NCBI GenBank assembly: GCA_934047225.1
Contig: CAKOHE010000044.1
Span: forward strand, 310,001-374,000
Origin: Ypsolopha sequella
Lineage: Eukaryota; Arthropoda; Insecta; Lepidoptera; Ypsolophidae
Direction: 5' to 3'
DNA length: 64,000 nt
Below the pieces are notes generated by a model, which made no database searches, was not told the DNA's origin, and was given only the letters and a program-made list of their open reading frames with translations. The position numbers and the translations under genes are program-made. Below are positions 1 to 8,566 of this stretch, in pieces; position 1 is the stretch's first letter; each line of letters begins with the position of its first letter.

Positions 1-201
1 AAATAAAGTTGTATTGTTGTTGTTGTTGATTCTGTTCTAATGCCGTCTCTTTTGCACGCGTGAAAAAACTCTGACTCCGTACTACTTTCAAATAATTTTA
101 TGAATCACCCAAGTCGGCCTTTTTTCATCCCCAGGTCTCGTTTTCTTCGGACGGCTGTCTAGAGATCTTTGAGTTTCTCTTGGGTTTCTAATTGAACCAA
201 C

Positions 202-411
202 CTTTATTCCCTGGTTAGCGAAAGCATTGATAGAGTATCCGCTGAGCGTGCCCACAAGCTCCCTCGCAGCGGACTCTATGTCGTTCTTGGCACGGTACAG
301 GTCTCGCTCCGTGGCAGTCTGGAGATCCGAGAAGTAGCGCTTCACGTTGACCACTTCGCGCCACAGGCTGAGCAGGCGGTTGTGCTCGCTGGTGTAGTAC
401 TCATTAAAGGC
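202..411 (-). CDS. Root: Rootletin, coding exon E (last one visible)
   Basis: This exon encodes part of rootletin (CROCC in vertebrates, Root in Drosophila), the long coiled-coil protein that builds the ciliary rootlet below the basal body. It starts after an AG acceptor at 411 in phase 0 with AFNEYYTSEHNRLLSLWREV, followed by YFSDLQTATERDL. This closely follows the vertebrate rootletin stretch 'FNAYFSNEHSRLLLLWRQVV ... FTERDL'. The left boundary is uncertain: I placed it at a plausible AAG|GTTGGT donor (202/201), but the frame stays open to position 88. The rest of the gene lies beyond the left edge. Family assignment is strong; the exon end is weak. Confidence 0.85.
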
Positions 412-529
412 CTGTTTCAAGGTTTAAATATGAATTTAAAGATGACACAAGGCTTTGACTCTTGTAAATTATGAAAGTAATTATAAAATTTATTGAAAAA
501 GGCGTTCCTTTGCGGAAGTCCATCGTGAA

Positions 530-967
530 TTTGTGGATATATTAATAATTTGCAATATTCCGCTAAACACTCTTACCGTGCTATTCAAAATGCAGACTCA
601 AGCACCGCCCGCCCTCCCGCATAAAACATGCACAAGCAAAGCAAGCAGTACGAGCACAAAATTAGACAATCTTAAATAACAAGCAAGAAAACTTATCGAC
701 ACGTGTTTCGCCTCTAAACATGTTTCGTTTTTTTGCTGTCGAGCAGTCGGGCGGACTACACATCCCGAGGATGCCTCGTTTAGAGGCGAAACACGTGTCG
801 ATAAGTTTTCTTGCTTGTTATTTAAGATTGCTTTATTTTGTGCTCGTACTGCTTGCTTTGCTTGTGCATGTTTTATGCGGGAGGGCGGGCGGTGCTTGAG
901 TCTGCATTTTGAATAGCATGGTAAGAGTGTTTAGAGGAATATTGCAAATTATTAATATATCCACAAA
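530..967. repeat. Foldback (long inverted repeat) in rootletin intron
   Basis: Arms at 530-719 and 778-967 (about 190 bp each) are near-perfect reverse complements around a 58-bp centre. Each arm contains AGAGGCGAAACACGTGTCG next to the centre and ends in TTTGTGGATATATTAAT. No ORF is present. This looks like a foldback or MITE-type non-autonomous DNA element. It lies in the intron between coding exons D and E of rootletin. Differences between arms are few, for example cgtgc/catgg near 570. Confidence 0.85.
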
Positions 968-1178
968 GTAATTATAGTCCAGGGGGCCATCCAAATATTA
1001 TGTCATCAATTTCGGCCAACTTTCGACCCCCCCAAACAATCATCCTAACTTCATTATCTAATACCCCAACCTCTCACAAATCAGGTGTAATTTTCGTTGT
1101 CTGTATTACAAAATCAAGACTGTTGTTTAAGCAATAGTTGTTTCTTTTAGCATAATAATATTATCATCCGCAGACCAG

Positions 1179-1197
1179 CCCCCCCCCCCCCCCCCCC
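1179..1197. repeat. Poly(C) run
   Basis: An uninterrupted run of 19 C on the plus strand in a rootletin intron. Its length is probably polymorphic and prone to sequencing error. Confidence 0.9.
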
Positions 1198-1467
1198 TAA
1201 TTTCAAATGACGTAATATATGGACGACTTTTAGGTGGGTTTGAGTCTCTTGATTGATATTGATGAAACAATTTAAAATAAATTCTTATTTAGAAAAAATT
1301 GCATTTTACAAAACCAGGAAACCGGAAGTCTTCCCTCTAAACTTAATATGGTAAAGGCATTTGAAGCTTTTTTTTAATTGTAATTCACATATGTTCTGGA
1401 TTAATTTTCAAAAAGGTTTTATAAAAAAAATAATGTTAAGTAATTTTTTTTCAACAAATATAATCTT

Positions 1468-1553
1468 TTATAGCACACTGTGCGCAAAATGACCGCTTTA
1501 CGCACGCTGCGCGTGCGTAAAGTCGGCATTTTCCGCACTTGTGCTATAAAAAA
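1468..1553. repeat. Imperfect hairpin with CpG-rich centre
   Basis: The sequence from TTTTATAGCACAC to GTGCTATAAAAA folds back on itself. Its centre, TTTACGCACGCTGCGCGTGCGTAAA, is cut here by one base from a perfect palindrome. It lies within a rootletin intron and has no coding content. It is probably the core of a short palindromic transposon relic. Confidence 0.6.
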
Positions 1554-1639
1554 TTATACGAAACTCGTGCGAGAAACTTTAACGTTTCATCGCTCTCGTA
1601 TCGTAATATACTATTAATCATCACTCATCTAATTCCAGG

Positions 1640-1905
1640 TCTAGAACCACATATGTGCAATTTTATCCCAATTGGTTTAGTAGGTATGGTGTGAAGGAAT
1701 AAAACAACACTTTTCTATTGAATCTTGACACCATATTGCTATCCCATGGGAACTGATTAATGGGATAAAAAGTAGCCTTAGTCCTATTTCAGGTCTAGAA
1801 CTACATTTGTGCAAAGTTTCAGCCCAATCGGTAAGTTAGTTACGGCGTGATGGAGTAACAAACATACATTCAAACTTTCGTACTTATAATATTAGTGGAA
1901 CAGTG
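1640..1905 (+). repeat. Two diverged copies of a LINE-tail-like repeat
   Basis: Positions about 1640-1700 and 1793-1905 share 'AGGTCTAGAACNACAT.TGTGCAA ... CCCAATNGGT'. The second copy continues to ACTTTCGTACTTATAATATT. This ending is typical of 3' tails of insect RTE-type non-LTR elements, so I infer two truncated insertions. No coding sequence is present. Confidence 0.5.
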
Positions 1906-2034
1906 GGATGGAATGGGTAAAATCACTGCAGTACATACCATGAATATTCAATAAATGAAATGGGTTTGGTTATTGTTACCTCTCTTATTACTGCAAATTC
2001 AATGTTTCATAAAAAAAGATAAAAAAGACATAAT

Positions 2035-2787
2035 ATATAAGGTCTCTCAATTTAAATGGAGAGTAATTTAGGAGGTGATTCAGTATCGTTAAGGGGCTTC
2101 ACAAGCAAAACTGCGTTTACAGACGTTTTTAAATTGGTTTAAACTTTCTATATGAATATTACAAAACTTTGAAAAATATATATCACACATATTGACCCAT
2201 GTCCCGTAATTGTGATGTTTTAAAATCTTAAAAGCTTTAACCTACAACGAGAAAATAAATACCTTTAATAACCTTTCAGATGGTTTAAAAAACTTATAAA
2301 TAGTTTAAACTTTTTAAATTCAAAAGAGTCAAGCTTAAAACTTACACACACACACACGAGCAATACAAAAATCTAACACAATGATGTTTAAAACTTTTAA
2401 ATATCAAACTTAACACAGCATTATTTTCTCTATTTTGCGCTATCCGGCGACACAGCGATCGTCGTAACAGCCACTTTACAATGCACTCTGACATGAACGT
2501 TATGTCTATTTCTTTATTGTCGATATTTGTACAGACATATTTCGAGCTGGTAATTTAACTTACTGAAGCCTCTTAATACATCACATTCCACTGCAAAGTA
2601 CTTTTTTTTGCGCGAACGTTTTCTTCACTTGTCCATACAAACTGAGTCAGCTGATTGGACCACTTTGTACTGAGAAGTGAAAAAAAAGTTCGGGCAAAAA
2701 AAAGTGCTTTGCAGTGCAATGTGGTGTATTAACGATACTGAACCACCTTCTAAATTACTTTCCATTGAAATTGAAAGACCTTATATA
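2035..2787. mobile_element. Non-autonomous TIR element (about 750 bp)
   Basis: Terminal inverted repeats of about 60 bp lie at 2035-2095 and 2729-2787 (TATATAAGGTCT, then TTAGGAGGTGATTCAGTATCG against its diverged complement). A second inverted pair lies inside at about 2584-2632 and 2672-2725 (CACTGCAAAGTACTT / AAGTGCTTTGCAGTG). No transposase ORF is present, so this is a MITE-like derivative in a rootletin intron. The superfamily is not evident. Confidence 0.7.
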
Positions 2788-2926
2788 AAAACATGACTTT
2801 TAAAAAAACAGAAAATTTGCAGCTAATCTATTCAACCATGGAAATAGACACTGTATAAAAAAAACTTTCAACACAATAATTACATTCCTGTTTGTGTGCA
2901 TTAGTGTAAAAAGGTACAAAGATTAC

Positions 2927-3092
2927 CTGTTCTTCATCCTTCCACTCATCTTCCTTGAATGCCATCTCATCCCTGAGGGTCTCCCAGTCGTTGGTCAGTT
3001 TCTGCAGGTCATTGGTGAGCGCCTCGTTGAGTTGGTGGGACTCTTCCAGCTGGTCCCGGAGCAAGTTGTTCTGGTGCACTAGCTTCTCACAT
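2927..3092 (-). CDS. Root: Rootletin, coding exon D
   Basis: The exon is 166 nt long. It enters with one base that completes the split lysine codon from exon C and leaves in phase 0 at CAG|GTAATC. The acceptor is CATCTCCAG|ATGTG. It encodes CEKLVHQNNLLRDQLEESHQ, then ALTNDLQKLTNDWETLRDEM and an acidic Lys/Asp/Glu tail. This aligns with rootletin 'VNAMLREQLDQAGSANQALSEDIRKVTNDW'. Heptad-like hydrophobic spacing fits a coiled coil. Confidence 0.9.
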
Positions 3093-3204
3093 CTGGAGAT
3101 GTTTTATACGAAATTACCTACATGGTTTGTTTGTTGTAGCCATTGACGTAAAAACTTTTTTCTTTGTGACATAAGTGAACTCTTATCATAATAAAATAAA
3201 GTTT

Positions 3205-3375
3205 TAACAAAAAAATAGTAACCGACTTCAAACATAGTTGCAGTCATTCAATAAAAAAATTTAAATAATTACATAATGACAAATGGTACCAAATCAACAC
3301 TTCTTAACTTTCGCCGACTTCATCGAGGAGTTCCATGGTGATGAGGCCAGGATTGAATGGTTGAAGAATCTCGAT
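3205..3375. repeat. Interspersed repeat shared with 52.1-52.9 kb
   Basis: AACAAAAAAATAGTAACCGA followed by GCAGTCATTCA and a CCGACTTC block recurs, diverged, at 52555-52670 and inverted at about 52750-52885. The adjacent stretch 3319-3360 (GGAGTTCCATGGTGATGAGGCC) is the complement of 52195-52240. This is a moderately old interspersed family in a rootletin intron, with no coding content. Confidence 0.6.
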
Positions 3376-3479
3376 TTACAAGTAATACCCTGCATTCAGC
3401 ATCCTGGTACAAAGTGATTGCCTCAATTTACAAGTAATACCCTGCATTCAGCATCCTGGTACAAAGTGATTGCCTCAAT
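3376..3479. repeat. Tandem duplication, 2 x 52 bp
   Basis: The 52-bp unit beginning TTACAAGTAATACCCTGCAT is present twice in a row (3376-3427 and 3428-3479), essentially identical. This suggests a recent local duplication. Confidence 0.85.
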
Positions 3480-3550
3480 TTTAAAAGGTATGCTGTAATT
3501 TTCTGAGGAGTTCCACTGCCTATCTCTGAAGACCTTTACATACCATAACC

Positions 3551-3971
3551 CAGCGTTTCTTAACCTTTTTTGTCCACGGACCCCTTAGTAAATCAAGCAC
3601 AATTTTATGGACCACCTTAATAAAAAAGCAGCAATAAATTTCGGACCATTTATTTTAATTCTACAAATTACAAAAAATATATACTTTTTCATATAAAATA
3701 CGTTAATGAGAAGGTTGGTGCTGCTTTTTTGCAACTAAATTAGTGCTTTTTGGGTTTATATTAGTACTGAGTTGTAGTCTCAAATCGGATTCCACTTTTA
3801 ATCTATTTATGTATTTGTTTTTAGTACACACAAGAGCAGACAATGCCTTTTCACAGAGGTATGCTGTTGAGAAAAGCAGTAAATGTTTCAGTCCATAGAT
3901 TAGGCTGCGGACCCCCATACATATGCTCGGGGACCCCCAGGGGTCCGCGAACCATAGGTTAAGAAACGCTA
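3551..3971. mobile_element. hAT-type MITE with 8-bp target duplication
   Basis: Terminal inverted repeats of about 16 bp (CAGCGTTTCTTAACCT and its complement, differing at the outermost base) bound a 421-bp element. The flanks 3543-3550 and 3972-3979 are the identical octamer CCATAACC. An 8-bp duplication with CAGNG-type ends is the hAT signature. No transposase is present. The 104-codon frame inside (3703-4017) crosses the element end and is not a gene. Confidence 0.9.
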
Positions 3972-4042
3972 CCATAACCAATCCTAAAATGGGACCTACC
4001 AAGGCACACTCTTCCAAACAAAAAATAAGTAATGGTCTAACA

Positions 4043-4371
4043 CAGGGATGGGGAAACTACGACCCGCGGGCCATATCCGGCCCGTGAAGCGTTGAAATCT
4101 GGCCCACAACCATCAAACAAAAATCAAGTGAAGTTTTCGTATTGTTAAAAACTTCACAGCTAACTTGAAAGTTTAATTTTATTGCAATTTGCAATTTCTT
4201 CCTCATTTCAATAGTTATTTTGTAATATTGCACAATAAATTAGTGTTTCAGAAAATACATACTAATATTTTTATTTCAGTACATAATATAGTCAAAAATG
4301 CAACAACTTGGCCCGCCATATATTTCATTAGTAAATATTGTCACGCGACGGAAAAAGTTTCCCCATCGCTG
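4043..4371. mobile_element. Second hAT-type MITE
   Basis: Ends are CAGGGATGGGGAAACT and AGTTTCCCCATCGCTG, the hAT/Charlie-like form seen next to GGCCCGCGGGCC-type subterminal sequence. CTAACA flanks both ends directly (4037-4042 and 4372-4377), a partly decayed 8-bp duplication. It is 329 bp, non-coding, and lies in the intron between rootletin exons C and D. Confidence 0.8.
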
Positions 4372-5132
4372 CTAACATAACCAAAAAATATACAGTCGAA
4401 TTGAGAACCTTCTTCTGTTAAAAACAAATAGAGAACAATAGCCACTAGCTAGTAGCCAGAAATATAATAAAATTTTTAATATGTACCTGAAATGCAAAAC
4501 TATTTACCAAAACTTTGATCTAAGTTTATGAGTATGTATGTGGCTCTCCTACAGACAGATGGATAATGGAATCGAACTATAATGATTACTTTATTATTTT
4601 TTTGGTACAGAGCTCTAAAACAGGACTTGCATAACTGAAAGTAAGCAGTATGAGATCATACCACTTTATTGCAATATCTTAATAACCAAATTTTTCGCTA
4701 CTGAAAAATAACACAGTACTGTCACATTTTTACACTTAAACCAACAACGTAAAGGTTTTCTTTGATACATCTCTGCTTCCTTATACCTTAACCACTTTCA
4801 AGCCCTGGCCTAAAATGGTTCAAGATTTAACTTTACTAATTCTTCCTCCAAAATTTACCATCCATGCATGTTGGCTGGCATGTCTCTTGGAGCTTTACTG
4901 GGGCCAATCAACTCACAAATCAACCAAAAGTTTGACTGGGAACACTCAGCTCTAGTTGCCATCCGTGTAGTTTGAATATCATTTAATCAAATTCACCTCC
5001 TTCCAAACTTGGTCTTACATTCAAGATATTCTCTGAATTCTCTAGGATGGTAGGCAATTAACTGAAGTAACTAAGGTAACCAGACAACATAACAACATGT
5101 AATTTCATGCCTACCTATGTATAACTAAGATT

Positions 5133-5470
5133 GCATTCCTAAACACCCATGTAAAATCATTGCAGTATGGGAAAGCACATTGGTAAATTCACGAGTTGTG
5201 TTGAGATCTGGATAGCTCAGTGGTTAGAGCAATTGCGAGGTAAGCGAGAGGTCCCGGGTTCGTATCCCGGTTCAGAGCTCCTCACATCCACATTTACTTT
5301 TCTTTCTGCATTTCTATACTGCAATAATATAATGTTAATTTAAAATTTAACTGTCAACCGTTCCACTACCACTTGGGTGAAAATGTACAGTAAGTACATA
5401 AACCTGGCCAGAAATGTAAAATTCACTTTGACAGTTTAAATTTTAAATTTACCCAGGCGTTTAGGAACAC
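5133..5470. mobile_element. MITE with GTTCCTAAACGCC-type ends
   Basis: Left 5133-5155 (GCATTCCTAAACACCCATGTAAA) is inverted at 5448-5470 (TTTACCCAGGCGTTTAGGAAC), with some mismatches. The same end, GGCGTTTAGGAACGCAACTT, appears alone at 29132-29151, so this is a dispersed family. A tRNA-like sequence sits inside. No ORF is present. Confidence 0.6.
5206..5278 (+). other. tRNA-like sequence (SINE head or tRNA pseudogene)
   Basis: A cloverleaf can be drawn: acceptor ATCTGGA/TTCAGAG (one mismatch), D stem GCTC/GAGC, and T arm CCGGG-TTCGTAT-CCCGG. A-box-like TAGCTCAGTGG and B-box-like GGTTCGTATCC sequences are present. The anticodon loop GAGGTAA lacks the invariant T at position 33 and the anticodon stem has weak pairs, so I do not call a functional tRNA. 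It is more likely the RNA polymerase III head of a SINE or a captured tRNA relic. Confidence 0.6.
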
Positions 5471-5631
5471 TACCTAAAATTACAAATTGAACAGGATAAC
5501 CCACTGTCAAAAGGGGGGAGAAAATAAATTTACGTAGCAACAAGACAGTTCAGCCTGCCAGCCTCGTGCCTATTTTTCTTCAGTGCCTCGTTAACTGCAC
5601 CATAACTTAGGATTATTCTAGGACCACATAC

Positions 5632-5852
5632 TTGCGTTTTTCCTCATCCAATCGCCTCAAAGCGGTCTCCAAGTCATCGATTCTTTCATAGCTTGATGTC
5701 GTTGCGGGTAGAGCGGGCGGCGCAGGGAGCGAAATGGGGGTCTTGTTGGACCCCGACTGAGCAGCTGGCCGGTAGGTGAACACTTCGCTGCGAGGAGTTG
5801 TCTCCAGCATGTTATTTTCCAGCTCGGAACATCGCTGTTTGTATTGGAGAAC
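5632..5852 (-). CDS. Root: Rootletin, coding exon C
   Basis: Acceptor CGTCCAG|GTTCTC lies at 5852 in phase 0 and donor CGCAA|GTATGT at 5632/5631, leaving two bases of a lysine codon. The exon begins VLQYKQRCSELENNMLE, matching human rootletin 'LQYKKRCSELEQQLLE'. It then has a Pro/Ala/Ser-rich low-complexity stretch (SLPAPPALPATTSS) and ends with ERIDDLETALRRLDEEKRK, matching 'LESALIRLEEEQQR'. The Pro-rich insert is not in the vertebrate sequence I know. Confidence 0.9.
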
Positions 5853-6264
5853 CTGGACGGAAGTTTTGCGGATTTTACATGGAAAATATACATGTTAACA
5901 ATTTAGGTAAATGAATGAACGATGTTCTAAAGTAAAACGATTTCAGTTAAATATAGTTTTCTTAAAAAAGAAGGAAAATAAACATAGGTTTCAAGTTTTA
6001 TCAAATTATTTTCAAATTGGCATCTTGGCATCTGCGAAAAGCGAAATTGACATTGACAGATAATGCTTTTTGATTTTCCACCGCTGACTCAACATTGAAG
6101 TGTAATTGTCCTTAAATCCTTAATTTTTTGTATCACTTACTGCGACGTTGTATAAAGAATCGTTTGGTAGAAACATATTTAAATGCGTTCACAATTGTCA
6201 GATTTAAATGAAACGTTCATAAATACAAATTAATCTTATAGGAAAATCCATGCAAAATCTCTAC

Positions 6265-6447
6265 CTTAGATTGGAGCCTCGAAACCAGAGCTGCTTGTCC
6301 TTGTTGAGCTTTACGATAAGCATCAAGTCTACGTTTGTGATCAGCCGCTTCACCCGCCAGGCGTGCACGTAGCTCTTCATTCTGCCGACGCAAGTCACTG
6401 TGGCTTCCCACAGGTAACTCCATTTCCGGTGGACTATCCAAGGATTT
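6265..6447 (-). CDS. Root: Rootletin, coding exon B
   Basis: A 183-nt exon, phase 0 at both ends (acceptor TTTCTCAG|AAATCC, donor TCTAAG|GTAGAG). It encodes 61 residues including SDLRRQNEELRARLAGEAAD and RRLDAYRKAQQGQAALVSRL. These align with human rootletin 'VELRRQLQEEQASYRRKLQAYQEGQQRQAQLVQRLQ', the first strongly conserved rootletin coiled-coil block. Confidence 0.92.
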
Positions 6448-6541
6448 CTGAGAAAATAGAATAAAATATTTTTGACCTTATCGTATGTACTTTCTAGAAG
6501 AAAAGGCCAAAACTAAGAATGCTGCTTTAATAGGTAAGTAC

Positions 6542-6640
6542 CTCTTTCTTCAAGCGCTGATGAGGTAGCGTTCCTGGTGTTCTTCGACCTAACGGAGCCC
6601 GAGCGCTCCTCGGCGTAGACAAACTTTCCCTCGCAGGTAA
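6542..6640 (-). CDS. Root: Rootletin, coding exon A (probable)
   Basis: A 99-nt exon, phase 0 at both ends, lies between acceptor TTTTTATAG|TTACCT and donor AAAGAG|GTACTT. It encodes a basic Ser/Pro/Arg-rich stretch (SLSTPRSARAPLGRRTPGTL) leading into exon B. There is no ATG in the exon, so the initiator must lie in an upstream exon I could not find between 6641 and 12807. The exon call rests on splice sites, the open frame and phase match rather than homology. Confidence 0.7.
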
Positions 6641-8566
6641 CTATAAAAAAAAAATTACTCAGTTGCAAAAAATGAGATACATACCTAAGTAGGAATTATC
6701 CAGAGCACCTGAAAAGTAACTTTTTTCTTCACTTTCCGCTTATGTTTCAGTTCGAATAGAAAATGCCGAGAAGATTTATATTCAAAAGACATATTTTTTA
6801 TTATTAATACAAATAGACCGTAAATAAAAACGACCAAAAAAAAAGATAGCAAATTAAAGAAAATAATGAAAATGCTGTGAGTTAGACTAGAAATTCTTTT
6901 CACAAGTGGGGCAAGCTTCCGTAGGGCTGGAGGGAATGCTGGCTATCGGCCTAGGCATCTAATTACCGCCCACAACATGCTTATTCTACAAGCCCCTTGT
7001 AAAACCAGCTTGTGGATAAAGCTGTCCCTCTTTAGCGCTGAATAAATCATTACCAGCAACTCAGGTCGTTTTTCCTTTGTATGTGTAAGTACGTATTTTA
7101 CTTCTAATACAATCCTTATAGCGTCAACGAAGGCTGTTTATCTTTTTATGCTGTTTTAAGAAAAACTATGCAGGTAGTTCTTTTTGACGTCATTCGTCAC
7201 ATTTTGGTCAAGAAGCTTGTCATTTAAGAAGCTTGTTTTAAATATAGAAATTTCAAATCACTAGTAAAATACAGCCTACAGCCACCCCTAATATCTAATA
7301 CTAGTAGGTATACTGGACTGGCTATTGACGAATTGATAATGAATCAATTTGATTATCGCCATTTTGGCGCTCATAGTATCTGAGCGACGAGGTGAGCGTC
7401 CTCTAACAATGAGTGTCAATTTTAATCCTCGGTATACGCTCGGCGGGGACTCTTTGAATCGGCACAAAAATTTTGTATGTCACAGCCAGACCACCGTACT
7501 AGACAGTGATTTAAATCCTTTTAGCCAATATAATTAAATTTTTCGTGTTTTTTGGCTGGCTCGAAAGAACGTGGAGGAGGAAGTAGAGTATAGAGTGTGC
7601 TATACATGTAAATAGTGTTATCCATTCTACTCATTTTTAATCCCTGCGGTACTCCGCCTTAGTCTATACTAGTCTGTCTATACTACCCGAATCTCTACTC
7701 TCCCAGCTACTATACAATGTGTAACAGAAAGGTGTAAGTAACCATATTTGAAGAGTTTGTTCAGTCAATGGTATAGAACAACTTTTACTATGGAGCCATC
7801 CCTGAAATCTCAAAAAAAAAATCTGCCCTTCCATACATTTTGGCCGAGTGGCATTGCATTTTTCTATAAAATAGTTTTTTTTTTTTTTTTTCGAGATACA
7901 GGTTTGGCTCTATAGTAAAAGTTGTTGTATACCATTGACTGAATAAGCTCTTCAAATATGGTTACATCTTTCTGTTACATGTTGTATAATACGACTAATT
8001 TGTATTTTTATCCATGGTACTCTACCAGTTACTGTACCCGTGCATCTAAGTGTAAGAGTACTAAGTGGCGGATTACCCATAAGCAATAAGGCTGACTAAG
8101 CCCGGGCCTAGGGCAGCCAGATATTAGGGGCGGCTTATATGAGCGCGCGAGCGGCCGGGTCGACATCGGCATTGGCGGCAGCGCGGTGGTAGCGAGAATA
8201 CTATTATAGGTATATCTAGCTGGAAACTTCGAAGAAAAGGGCGGCTGGTACTGAATGGCCTAGGGCGGCTAAGACGGCATCCGCCTCTGAGTACTATCAC
8301 TAGTTTTCAGCTTTTCAGCGATTACAAAATTAAATCCGCCCAGTTATTCACGCATCACAGAGAGGTGGGTGCTGATACAGATATATTTATCTGCTACGAC
8401 CCTGTTACTCATCTTTCGCTTCTCTATATTCATCAAACGTCTCATAAAAGCTCTTCTATTCCAAGCGGTGCAAGGGAACAAGTTGTCTAATCGAGTTAAA
8501 ATATATTGATGTAAGGATTTTGTATATAAAGCTTCTTAGTTCTGCTAAGTTAAGATAGTCTATCCA
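6641..8566. other. Rootletin intron stretch, mostly non-coding
   Basis: No convincing exon seen. The stretch is AT-rich up to about 6900. It holds the foldback at 7711-7988, a GC-richer patch at 8096-8290, and at 8393-8460 a stretch (TGCTACGACCCTG ... ATTCATCAAACGTCTCATAA) that is similar to 56183-56240. The initiator exon of rootletin could be hidden here. Confidence 0.5.
7711..7988. repeat. Foldback element
   Basis: TATACAATGTGTAACAGAAA at 7711 and its complement ending at 7988 bound two arms of about 115 bp, separated by about 50 bp with A and T runs. The arms share CCATATTTGAAGAG and CAATGGTATA-CAACTTTTACTA. No ORF is present. Non-autonomous DNA element in the large first intron of rootletin. 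Confidence 0.85.

Noticed and set aside
5206..5278. Functional tRNA gene
   Set aside because: The cloverleaf can be drawn, but the anticodon loop lacks T33 and the anticodon stem is weak; called a tRNA-like relic instead.
6685..6903. 72-codon hydrophobic frame
   Set aside because: AT-rich low-complexity intron sequence; no domain, no splice or promoter context.
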